DNA of 64,000 nucleotides from Pelomyxa schiedti (Eukaryota > Evosea > Pelobiontida > Pelomyxidae): the NCBI GenBank assembly GCA_020536535.1, contig JAHLWZ010000672.1, positions 3,180-67,179 on the forward strand. The letters are read 5' to 3'. The position numbers and the translations under genes were made by a program. Below the pieces are notes generated by a model. The model did not search any database, was not told where the DNA came from, and was given only the letters and a program-made list of their open reading frames with translations. Positions within the stretch are counted from its first letter, which is position 1. Each line of letters opens with the position of its first letter. Below, one piece after another: positions 34,601 through 47,500 of this stretch.

Positions 34601-37600
34601 GAACTGCACCGAGCACAGATGTCCCTCCAATCCCTTGCATGGCTTAAAGAACGAGAGGAGAAACGGCTACGGGATGAAGAGGAGAGAAAGAAGATAGAAC
34701 TCGAGGAGACACAGCTGGAGAGTACTATTCTTATGGAGCAGAAAGCTACTGATATGTTTATTCATCAACTCACTGAAATCCGTTCTACACCAAATGCCAG
34801 TGACCTGTCTCCAGAAACTGCCTCCTCAACAAGTAAAACAGATCTGGTTGCACCAGAGGGACCACAGGAACTACCGAAATCCCCCCAAGTTTTAAGACAA
34901 GAAGCAGAAGAGAAGACAAAAAAAGAGATCGAGGAATCAGAGCAAAAAGCTGAGTCCCTTGAGCACCAGCGGCAATCGTTGTTACGAAAAAGTCAGGAAG
35001 ATATTAGTAGAATACATGAAGAAGCTAAAATAAAGATACAAGAAGCAGAAGCAGCAGCAGGAATCCTTGAAAAAGAAATTACTGCTGAACAAAAAATACG
35101 TGCAGATGCCTTGTGGGAAAAAATCAAGCACCGAATGCAGGTTGATATTAAAAAACAAGAAGCAGATGAAAGAAAAAAGCGTGCTGCAGAGCGAAGACAA
35201 AGCAAACTTGCTGAGGCGACTCACGGAAGTACCACATCAAGTACAAAGCAGCCTGAAAATCAACTGGTTGATGAAAGAACTCAACGTGAAATTCTTGCAA
35301 AAGAACGAGCTCGTGCCTCAATGGAGCAAGAAAGCAGAGAAGCGGAGCAACGTGAGAAAGAACTTGCTAACACTCGTGTAAATGTCGTTATCAAACCTTC
35401 TCCTGGTTCGCATACCGGGAAAACTGGTGGATCTATAAATAAAATGGGTATGGAACAAAAATTTGCTGCCATTTTGAAGGTACCACTATCAAAAAAAACT
35501 CCTCTCCACCACATTTAAAGTTGCCAGAAACCTGGTTCATCTCCGAAAGCAACAAGAGTGTCTGAAAAGAGTGCAACAACTTCCGTAGCATCTTCAGTTT
35601 CTAATTCCGCAACGCCTTCCTCTTCTAATTCAGCAAGCATCCTTTCGGGGGTTACTTCTGTTAAGTCTGACTATAAGATCGCTTCATCGACGAAAGCACG
35701 AGCTCGAGGGCCATCCAAGAGGTCGGCTCCTTCACACAATATCGTTCGTGAGGTAAGCTCGTTTTATTTGAAATATTATCAACAGTTCAAAGAGTCATGG
35801 TTCTGTGGAATCAACATCGAAATCTACGTCAACCCCTTCACAACCAGCCACAAAGCCTGCTGGCAGTGCTCAGTTGCTTGGTGCTTATGGAATACTGTAT
35901 AGCTTGAAAGCTGCTGATGCTCTTTTCCAAAAAGTTTTTTTTTTCTCCCTCTTCACTCAGTCTAACTTCGTTACAGCGAAAAGCCAGTGCTGATACTCCA
36001 AAAAATCCTGATCAACCAAATCTTTTGGTATAAAATACTTTCAAGTTCTCTCTAATGCAATTAGCCAAAAGATCTCCCAAGATTAATTCAAGTTAAAGGA
36101 CGAAGAAGGCCATTTGCGCGGCAAGTGGAGCTTACATGGAGAAGCCTTAATAGCGGTGACTGCTTCATTCTAGATAGTGGAAAGCATGCTAAAGTAACTA
36201 TAAATTTGATAGACATTTCTACTTACTCACACAGGTACTGTACCAATGGAACGGGAAAGAATCCAATCGAATAGAAAAAGGCAAAGCAATGGACCTTGCT
36301 AAAAATATCAAAGACAAAGAGCGCTTTGGGGCAACATTGTGTGTAGTTGAAGAAGGGCGAGAACCACCCGAATTTTGGGAGATCCTGGGTGGTTCACCCA
36401 ATGGACCTCTTACTTCTTCCGACAACTCTGGGGATGATATCGAGGCAGAGCAGAATATCTCACAATGCATCATTCTATATAAGTAGTTATATTATTGGTT
36501 TTATCATGCCCTTTCAGTACTTTTCTAATGGTTGCACACAGGATTTGTTTTGTTGAAGGAGATAACATTGAACTGGAGCGAATATCTTCAACTGGTTCTC
36601 CCATTACGAAGTCAATGATTCAACCCACTCAGAACTACATCCTTGACTGTTTATCTGGTAACACATTTGTATATTTTTTCTTTGGTTCACTTGGGGAAAA
36701 AAAACCAGAAATCTTTATTTGGACTAATTTGAAAACACCAACTAAAGTTAAAAAGCAAATACAGGCCTTCGTCGAAGTAACAGCTCACAATTAATAGTCT
36801 CCTTTCTCACTATTACAGAAAATACATGCTGAAAGAAGTGCAAATATCTGGGTAGCTCCCATTCACAATGAATGGGCTGGCTCTGAGCAAGTGTGTAAGC
36901 TGCTATATTAATTTATCCCTACTACTTAACAGGTAATGTTCAAAGAACGTTTTTACGACTGGCTTTCTGTTTCCATTCAGGGGGGCACTGTCACTCCAGG
37001 AAATATCGCAGGTCCTTTACTTTGTCATTTAGCTCGACTAAAGTAAAATTCAGCTTCCCGGGCTATTGACAATAAAACTGATGTTATTCAAATGTACCAG
37101 CGCAAGACGGAACGAGAACAAGTTATGATAGATGACGGAACTGGAAAAGTCAAAGTAACTATTCTGGTTTAACAAACGCCTTTTTAAAAATCGTAAGATC
37201 TGGAGAATAGAGGAATTCAAACAGGTACCAATACCTCCTGACAAACATGGCGAGTTTTATAGTGCTGAGAGCTATGTAATACTTTATTCTTATATTTGGA
37301 AAAATAAGGACTGTTTCTTGATCTATTTTTGGTACGTCTCAGAATCCACAAAAAACGAGGAAAAACGAAAACTAAAATAATAAATTCCCACAAAAAGGCA
37401 AGGAAGAAATAGTTCAGTTGTATGTCTCACTTTGTTTTCCACCTTGGATCATTTAAATATAGCTGGGGAAAGGGACATCAGCATATATGGCTGTTGAATT
37501 AGATGATAAACTTAAATCAAGTGGAATGACCAAAGAGGTCCGTGTTGTACAAGGAAAAGAACCAAAACACTTTTTGCTTGTCTTTTCTGGGAAACTCATT

Positions 37601-38908
37601 GTCCACCAAGTACGAATCAGTCCTGTAATTTTGGCTCAATTTTTCAGGGAAAAGATCCAGCAGCTAAAGAAGATGATACCCACCCAATTCAACTTCAACG
37701 TGGTAACTCCGGGAAGACAAAAATGGAGAAGTCTTCTACTGGTGCTATTCTTTATCACATTCAGGGTATCACACCTCCATATGTCACTGCCGTCCAAACA
37801 GCACCAGTATGGCTGTCATTAGTTAGAGAAAACTTACTCACATGTACAGTGTGCTTCTTCACTCAACAGTGGTAGTGCAGCCTTGGTTGTAACAGATGAT
37901 GTTTGCTTCATCTGGTTTCTTCTCAATCCTTCTTCCTTTTTGATTTAATATTCCCTACCTCTACCAGGAGAGGCCGATTTTCCAATACTCATGAACAAAC
38001 CTTTGCTGCTGCCATGGCAAGAAGAGGTGGACTCACAAGACCGGTTTAAAGACAGTTTACTCTATATTTCTTATTGCACAAGGTAACCACGGAAGTTCTT
38101 GAAGGGGAAGAACCTTCTGCCTTCTGGGTGGCTTTGGATGGAAAATCCCGCTATCCAACTGCAACACACGTAGGGAGAATTGATGCGCGGCTTTTCCAGT
38201 GTTCCATTGGATCTGGAAACTTTACTGTGTGGACTCACATTTTCTTTTGTTTTACTTCTCATTGGGCACAGGTTGACGAAATCCTACAATTTTCCCAGGA
38301 TGATCTTGTAAGGGATGATGTGATGATCCTGGATGCCATCAACACTGTTTTCCTCTGGATTGGAAAAGAAAGTCACCACACAGAGCAAAAATTCGCAGGC
38401 GAAGTTGCATTGGTTGACAAGCATTAATGCCTTGTAAATTTAATTCTCTTGTAGGAGTATACCAATGCCACAACTAACCTAGCGAATCGAGCGGAAGGAA
38501 CGCCCGTTCTCCGGGTTCTGGATGGAAAAGAACCTTCTGTATTCACTACGTACTTTCATGGGTTTGTGCTAATTCACTGAGTTACCTCCAACTAACCAAC
38601 AAAAGTTGGGATGGCCGAGGCCCCCAAACTTATGACGAAGGGCTTGTATCTGTGGAGTCCATTCTCCAAGAGTACAACAGAACATACACTTACGAGGAAT
38701 TAGTTGCCAAGAAATTTCCTAAAGGTCTTGACGAGTCAAAACTGGAGGTAACTAAATGTCCTAACAACACTGAACTTCTCACCCATACCTCCAGCAATAC
38801 TTGTCAGATGAAGAATTCCGACGGTATCTCACAGTGCCACGAGCAGAGTGGTCAAGGGTACCAACTTGGAAAAAGGATAAACTAAAGAAGGAAGCTCGCC
38901 TGTTCTAG
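31644..38908 (+). CDS. Flightless-I-like protein with villin headpiece: LRR + gelsolin repeats + coiled coil + headpiece
   Basis: Start at 31644 (MGNDQSNDAG, a possible N-myristoylation signal), stop at 38906-38908. The first part has about eight leucine-rich repeats (e.g. LTSIDVSENKISELPTEF, LGKLYLDNNNLEVVPPDIG; 31850-32650). Gelsolin repeats follow: SSVFIFNVGFKIFVWIG with KGVDDTDFWNELG, then CCFVLDDCIDVYVWAG. A long Ser/Thr-rich linker and a charged coiled coil (34590-35420, e.g. EKEITAEQKIRADALWEKI) come next, then more gelsolin repeats (SLNSGDCFILDSG; DDGTGKVKIWRIEEF; DVMILDAINTVFLWIG). The last 60 residues form a villin headpiece (YTYEELVAKKFPKGLDESKL, then WSRVPTWKKDKLKKEARLF). Animal Flightless-I has the LRR and gelsolin parts but no headpiece; villin has the headpiece but no LRR. 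Frames connect LRR to gelsolin through the introns near 32950 and 33069, so I treat it as one gene. Expected role: actin severing, capping or bundling. Confidence 0.8.
31787..31834 (-). repeat. Right arm of 48-bp perfect inverted repeat
   Basis: Exact reverse complement of 31488-31535. This arm lies in the first intron of the Flightless-I-like gene. Confidence 0.95.
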
Positions 38909-38948
38909 TGTATAATTGTGAAAAAAAAAAAACAAACATTTCTGTTCT

Positions 38949-39747
38949 CTAAACGAATTTGTTTACAAATTTCTCTTGTTGCCAACTTTGAATAGTACCA
39001 GGACGAGTTCTTCTCACCAACTCTATTGCTTGTTTTGCCGGCATTCCCAGCATTCTGATCAACAAGCAACTACACATGAAGGGTGTTGTTAGTTCACATT
39101 ATAGTGTCTCATACAACAGGAACAGCATACGCAACAAAAGTTCCTGTTCTCCCTTTTCCTGCCTGACAGTGCACTGCTACTTTATGTTCCCTGGATTCCT
39201 TGAGGTGAGCAATCACCTGCTCAATGGCTGCTGAAAATTTGGCTGTTGATGTCGCATCAGGTGCACACATATCTGGGAGAGGCATCCAAATCCACGTAAT
39301 ACCTGAGTGTGTCATGTTTGCTTACAAGTTGTGATACAGTGTCCCAACCGTGTGAGGTGACACATTCCCCTAGTCCTGGGTTCTGCATCCTCTTCATTTC
39401 TTCTTCCTCTTGTAGTGTCACAATCGCACTCACTGAAAGGCTCTTGAGCCTAGTTATGTCCTGGTCTGATCTGTGAGGGATAAAACAATGACTTTTAGGT
39501 GTGGAGCTACTTGGTTGAGGTCTCTATCTACATTTCCAGCCATAAGACTGTGGGCTTTCCAGCCTGGAGCCTCACACATCCCAATCAAAGGTGCAGCTAC
39601 CAGATGCAACGGCGGTAGAGCCACTTTCACCCAATCTACAACTCTACATTTACATTGAGCAGGTAACAAAGAAAGTGAGATCTCATTTCATATTCTAGTG
39701 CAGGAGGCACACAGGGGCATACTATCCGACGTGACTGTAGCCGACAT
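38949..39747 (-). CDS. CDKN3/dual-specificity-like protein phosphatase
   Basis: Start proposed at 39747 (MSATVTSDN joined to WVKVALPPLHLVAAPLIG), stop at 38949-38951. Exons then give MCEAPGWKAHSLMAGNVDRD, LKSLSVSAIVTLQEEEEMKR, the PTP loop HCQAGKGRTGTFVAYA (about 39120-39170; catalytic Cys in HCx5R) and, after an intron, a C-terminal helix region KQAIELVRRTRPGTIQSWQQ ending KFVNKFV. The APG-W-K phrase before the N-terminal helices and the overall short single-domain layout resemble CDKN3/KAP, which dephosphorylates cyclin-dependent kinases. The RRTRPGTIQ..Q end is common to many dual-specificity enzymes. The general acid is probably the Asp of PLPDMCAPDA. Its stop lies only 40 bp from the stop of the convergent Flightless-I-like gene. 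Confidence 0.8.
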
Positions 39748-39923
39748 TTGGCGGAATAAAATAATCAACAGACCGGAACGCTGTACTTTTCGTTATCGTC
39801 GCTCAGGATCGGTGGTCTGGTGTTTTTTTTAATCAGCCATTTGTTACTCACAACAGAAAATAGTTCCGAGAAGCGGGCAAGATTCCTTCACCCTCCATCC
39901 AACAGGCCAAGCACAAGGCCGCG
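39748..39923. promoter_or_regulatory. Spacer between divergent phosphatase and coiled-coil genes
   Basis: 176 bp between divergent start codons, presumably both promoters. No motif is recognised. Confidence 0.35.
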
Positions 39924-41300
39924 ATGGTGCCGGCGCGGTTAACCAAGCTGTGTGCTTTTGAAAGGGAAGCTCCCGTGCTCGTCAATGGCTTAGATTTCGA
40001 AAATTCCAAGGATCGACATCAGGGATCTGAGTTGGCCCTGTGGTTGAAAGCAAGCGGTATCATCGGCAAAGAGTCCTCTGCATCCATGGAGGGAAACTGC
40101 CCAACAACACAAAGAAGAAGGATACTGTATGATGAACAATAGTTTTCGCGAAAGGACGAAAAAAAGAGTATTCAAGACATGACGAGCGAAGGTCATACGG
40201 GCTGCGAAATGTGCAGCAGGTGCAGCGTTATGGGAGAGCAGAACGATGAGCTTTTGCGGATGGTGGGGTGGCGCGACGAGCAGATCAAACTAGCTCACAT
40301 CAAGATAAACCAATTGCTCTCTCAATTGATCAGTTCCAGTGCTTCTGTAAGTTCATTCTTCGATTTTTTAAAACATTGAAATTATCTATTCTTTTGAGTT
40401 CAGTTTTATCTCTTATTTTTTTTGTTTGGTGTGGCTCCATTCATTCTTTGAGCGTTATTGATTCTTTTACAGGAGTGGAACCATCTCTTTGACCCACATG
40501 TGCCTAGTTCACTTTCTGGTTGTTACTTATAGTCTTAGTTTTTTCGCTCAGAACTTCTGAAATTTGACACTGCCCAGGAATGGAGGAAGTTTGTACTCTC
40601 CCATATGTTCCGGAAATTTCTACAACGGTGTTGATACGAATTCGAGCACCATGTGAATAAAAGTTCACTGTTTAAAACAGAAAGTGAAGATACAAGAATT
40701 CGAAAATGTAAGAGTGAAGGACACTGCTGAATTAGCTGAAAGGAATCATGTAACGGAGTCAGGTACTGGAGTTAATAATATACTGTGCACACTTCTCATT
40801 ACCTGGATCCCTTTCTATTAAATTGCAGAGCAGTGCGACTTAGACGAGGAAATCAAGTCCCTCAACTCTCGACTGTTGTGTGAAATAGCATCACTCAAAG
40901 AATCTCTCTGTGCAACAGAGAAAAAATTGACACTTTCTCAAGTACTTCACTGACATATAAATGTTTTTTCTTAACTTTTGGGATCTCCTAGGAGAACGTC
41001 ACTGCATTGAAAAAACAGCTCAAGGAGCAGGCCGACAAAAATGAAAGTGAACGCAAAAATCTCCACAAGGAACTTGCCACTATAAAAACCGCATATGAAG
41101 ATATCTCTGTAAAGTACAAATTCTTGCAAAGAGACTTCTTGTGTTCACAGAGCTCCGAACAACCCTCTGAAGAAGAACTGTCTTGTGCAGTACCGGAATT
41201 CAAGAGAGAACATCACAACGCACTCCCACCAGAATATCCCACCAACACAACCATGGACAACAGAACAAGTCCCGACAGAACAGAGGCAATTCCTTTATAA
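39924..41300 (+). CDS. Unrecognised coiled-coil protein
   Basis: Proposed exons start with 39924-40126, 40187-40346, 40473-40518, 40552-40592 and one from 40681, and continue to a TAA at 41298-41300; phases agree. The N-terminal exon reads MVPARLTKLCAFEREAPVLV and GSELALWLKASGIIG. A Cys-containing patch (GCEMCSRCS) follows, then heptad-like helices (DEQIKLAHIKINQLLSQLI; LDEEIKSLNSRLLCEIASL; ALKKQLKEQADKNESERKNL). The C-terminus is polar and disordered. An alternative is a shorter gene starting at the Met near 40180 (MTSEGHTG), with the first exon as a separate small frame. Coiled-coil pattern only; family and partner unknown. Confidence 0.5.
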
Positions 41301-41554
41301 TCCTTATTGCTTCTCACTGCCCGTAGGATCACAGAACTGTGCCCCCTTCTACTGGCAGTGTTCCTTTCACACCACCCAACAAACGGTGTAGAAAAATACA
41401 CTCCTTTCAACAAACCCCAACAAGTACAGAGAAGACTGAGTAGTATCTTCTAGCAATTCCAGCCACCAAAGGCAACTGAAAACCAGACCATAACACCAAA
41501 AGCAGAGTGTGATGTAAATAACAAAACGGCAAAGAAAAAAGTTACATTTCAAAT

Positions 41555-44500
41555 TCACAGACTCAAAATTCTGGCCACTTGTTGGGCCTGGAAGGTGAAC
41601 TCGGCTGGCACACTGACCACCCACTGTGCATTAATAACACGAAGTGCTGCTTTCTTGTTCTCCTCTGTGGGTGGGTGAGAAACAAGCCCTTAGCAAGCGG
41701 GGAACAAACCAAAGTAGAGCAAGTCGTGCAGACAATCGAGGGCTGAGTAGGCGGCGTATTTGTTGCTTGCACACCATGCGGGGATTCTTTGAATAATGGC
41801 TTCCTGCACGCCTCTCTCAAGCAGTGTTGCGGCAGTTGTGGAGCCACCCAGGATAACAAGCGAGTGCATAATTTTCATAATACAGTGGATTACAAGTGGA
41901 TGAACGGTGTTGCTTGAAATGAGTGGGGCTAGTTGAACAATCAAGGAGTTGTTCAACAACCACTCCCTGGATTTCTCTAAAGGGAAAATTAAAAATGGTG
42001 TTCACTTTGGAAGGAAAAAAAAAAACCTTCAGCTAGCAGGCAATTAACTGCGTTTAAGGCATGGATAAGAGTTGTGCCCTCTTGACTTAATACAGCTGCA
42101 GAGAGGAAAGCAAAGCCATCCGCGGCATGGAAGGCTTCTCTGCCTTTCTCTAAGGGGATTGTTAGGGAAGAAGCTTGTTAGATGCGGGAGTTTACCTGAA
42201 ACGCAAAGCTCTGCAATGACGTGAACGCTGTGTTCCATTATGGGACCAGACGTAACATCTTTCACACCACTCAGAAGGAAGGGCATCCAACCGCCATCAA
42301 GGAAGATTTCTCTTCCACGAGAAATATACACAAGATAGGAAATGATCTAGTAAGTCCACATTTGAGTCTTCATTTAAAAAAAAAGTGTGAACCACTCACC
42401 TCTATGAGTATAGCAGGGGGAAGAGATGCACCAGAGGAAAGAGACTTCAGCTCTGCTAAAAGAGGATCCATAAACTCGTGCACAGCCAATGCATCTCTAT
42501 TTTTTGGCATTTTGCACAAAATGCAAAGCATTTCCAGAATCTAGGAACTCATTACAAATTAACTTGACCTTAACTTAATCGTACTCTTTCTCGGTCTTCA
42601 ACATATTCTGTTGTCCGAGAAAAGACAACCACGAGAGGGTCGAGAGCATTTGATCGCTCAACGGCAGATGGGAACTGTGGTTCCTTAGCTACTAAGTGAA
42701 GTATTTCAACGGCTCTATGTATCATGGCGTCATCGTTTTGTTGAATCAATTTGACTATTGGCGCTGCAAAAACAATTAAAATCATGTAATGCTAAAGTGC
42801 ATGTTTTACCAAAGAAGTCATCTGAAAGAACAGTGTTTTTAATTGCGGGATTGGAAGCAATTATTCCAACAGCAAAGACAGATATCCCACGTACACTTCA
42901 GAAGGGTCAGTATCAGGAAGAGTGATTTGAAGACAGAAGGCACCTTGGGTCAGTGGATGATAGAAGCAACGCAAGTGCCAAGCTTCCACCATTAGCTAGC
43001 ACTGCAGTTGCAAACTCCGTATTTTGTAGCATGTTGGTTAGTGTCTTCAACGCTCCCTTGTATCGCAGTAAATATCTTGAAAGGGAGGGTACCAAAGCAT
43101 ACAAGACGAATTTCAACATTGGGAGAAGAAAGTTCCCCAACCAGTTTGGGTAGACCACCAGCTTCAACAACGGTCCTGGAAGAAGTTTAATGGAAAAGAG
43201 GAAAAAATAAAATAAATACTTATGGCAAACAGTTGCACGCGTAAGCTGAGCGAGGGCTGTTACAGCACTGAGTGATTTGGTGGCAAACTTCGGTCCAATC
43301 ATAGATACCAGGGGATTTACTTTCGGGTATTACTAAAAACCAGAGAAGAACATGCAATACCTCCTCCGAAATCAATTATTTGACCCCATGTGGATTCTGA
43401 GGCACTAAAGTGCGCAACAGCACTGACCGCACTTTCTTGTATGGACTCGTTTGGAGAGGCAAGCAAATTAACAATGAGGGGTATTGCGTTTGCCGCGATA
43501 AGTCTTTCCCTAGTGTGAAATGAGAAGGTGTCTTAAATAAGACAAAGCATTACATCTCTTCCGGGTTTTCAGACAGTTTTGACAACATTTCGATGGCTTT
43601 CTTTTGGGCTTCCAAGTTACTGGAAACGAAATTTAGATGATTCTATTGCACAACCAAAGCGTCTGACATACGATGATGACAAAAAAGACAGAAGCCCCTT
43701 GACACCTACAGCTGCTGACATGAGAGGCCAGTTGGATTCATTGGACAAAACAGTCGCCAGTTTAAGAGCGTTCTCCCTGAATGAAATAATTAAAATAAAG
43801 GTAGTCATGGCGCTGACAATAAATTATTTACCGTAGGCGTTGATCTGTAGAGCTAATGAGTTCTGTGAGTTGGTTGAAGCCATTGGCTTTTCCAAAGTCA
43901 TCAGCCACTGCTGGATGGGCCGCCAGTGATGTAAGAAGATACAGTGCTTGTTGGACGACTTGTGGATTCGACGAATGAAGTAACCTTTAAGGAGTTTTTT
44001 AGTTCCAATTGATTTTCAATTCATTTTCTTTGTCTACAAACCCTATAGCAAAGCCAAGGCCGCCTTCTGAATATATTGCATTGCGACACCCTTCATCAGC
44101 ACACAGATTACCCAAAGCAAATGCCGAAATAGCTCTAACTTCGTCCTTCTCTGCTTTAAGAGTTGTTGTAGCTTCGACGGTTTCCGGGGTCTCAGGTTGT
44201 TCACCTTTGTCAGTCTCACTGGCATCACCACCAAGAAGACCAACGAGTGTGAGAACTGCTCCAAGCTTTAAGACTTCTCCACAATCTTGAGTACCAGCAA
44301 AGGCAAAATTTGCAATAGCAGTAGCAGCATGTTTCTTGGGAAAGGTTGGTTTTTAACAAAAGAGAGTAATGTTTCATCATGCCTGCAGTTTCAGGTCGTT
44401 AGTAAAAAGAAGCTCTACAAAAGCAGCTATTCCATGTGCCGCCCGTAGGTAGGCTCTGTCGTTGTCATCAACTGTGAACAATGATAGAGCTTTGGCAACT

Positions 44501-47500
44501 CGTTCCTAGATGTTGGTTACGAAAAATCAACAAGAATGCTGAAGTGGTTGGAACCTTGATGTTTGCGTCAGGTACTGACAACAGGCCAATTAGAGGTTGC
44601 AGATTGCCCGTTTTTATTATTACGGTTCTCACTGCTAACGATTGCACTAAATGAGACCTGCAAAGGGTAAGGCGGGAAAAAGGCATGACTTGTCACTTAC
44701 AAAGCAGCAGAACAACGGAATGTGACTGCTGGATTCTTGGAGTTGAGCATTGTAAAGATCATAGTGATAAGACCAGACTTCGAAACCATATCGCGAACTC
44801 GCTCATCAACACTCATTACTTCCAAAACCCTTTAGGTTTGTGAGATGGGGAAAAATATATTCTCTGTTTCTACCTTAGGAGTTGGACCTGGAGATCTTCA
44901 ACTTGTGTAGTCAAGCTACTTGCAAGCATGTTGACTAGGTTTAGTTCTATTGCTTTGTCTAGGCACTGTCGTTCTACCAGAACATTTGAGAGAACACCAC
45001 AAAGGTAAATTCTAGTATTTGTCAGAAAATAGAAAATTGGAGGAGAATAAACTTTAGTTCGGTGTTCATTGAGGACATAAGTTGAACGACAATCTTTAGT
45101 CCTATTTCTTCCTGTGCGAATGCTTTCCTTAATGTGACATGGGCTGTGACACACCACAACGCTTGAATAGCTTCCAACTGAGAGTGTTATGAGGGGGATA
45201 AGGGGGAAGTAGTGCGAACTTGATAAGCGGGATCAGGTGAGTTTGCAATGCTCAAAAGAATCTCAAGGAAGTGGTTACTGGTAACAATTTCGGCATTCTT
45301 TTCTGTATAACATAAGAAAAGAAAAGTGAGGGGTGAAAGGGAAGACCATTATTCTGTGTTGACATGGCAAGAAGTCTAATGGCAGTGAGCTTAACAGCGG
45401 TTTGACCTCGCGCAATGTTGAACAAAAGAGGAAATGCATTCACGTCACGCAAGGTGTCCCCAAAGATTTCTTGCCTTCACGTTAAAAAAAAATAAAAAGA
45501 AGTAGTCTTCACCTGAGTGAGACTGATGCACAGAAACTAGAAGTTCCAAGCTATAATGTTGTGTGGAAGGATCTCTGCTGGAAAGAAGACCAACCAAAAT
45601 CCCCATATGATCTAGAACAAGTGCTTGGTTCACGTTCTGTTGAGTTGCTGGGACCGGTTAGGCTTGCACAAAGAGCAAACATTCACACCATCGGCACGGG
45701 AAAGGTTCAATATAACGGAAAGACACAGGTGTTGTACGTTTCCCGTGGCATGTGCAATTATAGGAAAGAGTGCGGGCATAGTTTCCATAAGTGAATGCAG
45801 GCACTGATCTGCACCAAGGAAACAATATGAATGTGGAAATGGAAGAATTGTGACTCACCATACTGAGAAAGATGAACAAGAATGAGCAACGCATTGCACA
45901 AATTATTGTCAATGAGTTTGGGCATTTGCTCAGATAATATTTTGATTCCACCAGCTTGATCGAATGCCACTTTGCAGCGATCTATTTTCCTGTCAGAAAA
46001 AAGATAAACTAGCCTGTTTTAGGAAACACCATTCCGTCTGACATAGTTTTTCAACACAGAAAGCGAATAGGACACAGTCATGGGGAATTTGGCACCCAGG
46101 AAAGGAACAATTGTGAACACAAGAATAGACTCCAAGTCTTCAGGGACAGCAGCTTTACCTTTCCCATCAACTGTATCAATGGAAGTTAAAGGAAAGATGA
46201 AATCAATCTTCGAAATACCTTCCGAAATCTTCTCTAAAATTTGAAGAGCAAGCTGTACTGTTTGCTCGTCACTAATTTCAAGCATCTTGGAGCACGCTTT
46301 TGTACACTCGACAGCATTGATGGAGGCCACTCCCTTTTCGATCTCGGCCACACGTAGGACAAGTGTTCCAAGGCTCGTGAGGTAGTCAAGATTTTCGGCA
46401 GTTACTGCTGCATTTATGGCATCAAATAGAGCATTGGTAAATGTTGGTTCACAGAGGCTAGCCATAACAGGAGAGTCTTGGAGTTGGGTAACTCGAGGTT
46501 TTTAAGTTTTTTGGAAAGACCTTTCTTTGCAAAGGACAGGAGAATTTTAACCACTGTGGTCCCTTGCGGCGAATTCAGCATTGTTTTAAGGTGATTGAGG
46601 AGGCCTATTCCGACGATATCCTCTGCTGGTACCAGACCTTAAGTGGCACCAGAAATTGTCAATGTCGGGCATTATCGTTGTTGGGGTACCATTGACTTGA
46701 ATGAGTTCCGCAATTTCTTGTATTGCCTGTGGTCTGGTGTCTTTTTCTTCTGCAAGGTAAGGAACAAGCCGGGAAACACAGCGAGGGTCATTTTCTAGGA
46801 ACTTTCATTAAAATGGAGATAAAGAATACTGAAGACAACTGGTCAAGTGAGTACTGCATGAATCACACACACGAGATGGTTGGGCACTAAGTGATCCTAT
46901 CCGAGCCTTTTTGGAACAACACCCATCACAAAAGGCTCTGGTGCAGCAGCTGCATGGATACTGGTAATAAAGTGTTAAAAAATGGAGCTCAACTTGGGAA
47001 AATCATACCTTTCTTTTCCAGATACCAAATGCGGCTTTACATTTCACACAAGTAGGTTGGTCTGTGACGGTCCATGTTGGTTTTGAAGAGCTTAACGTCG
47101 GAGGACCCACAGGGAACTGGGGCTACAGTAGACTAAATTGTGGAAATATAAAACTCACGGTTACCTGAATTACATTCTCGGATGCTGTGGTGGCTATTTG
47201 CAGTTAGTCCAAAAAGAACCCAAAGAGAAATGGAAACTTACAATAGAAAGGAAATGTAGCTACTGTAGAAGTTGAAGGATTTGTTGAGGGTGTGGAAGGG
47301 AGAAAATTGGTACTGGTATTAAAAGTAGTAGTTGAGGTAGGAATGCCACTGGAGAAAGGCATATTTAGAAGTAAGTTCCCACCTACTTGGGAGGATACGA
47401 GTGGGGTCTGTAAATAATGAACTTCATGTCACTGTAAAAAGGAAAATAACCTTGGTTCCCAAGGGAGTAGCAGAAGGAGTAGGAGTAGAAAATGGTGATG

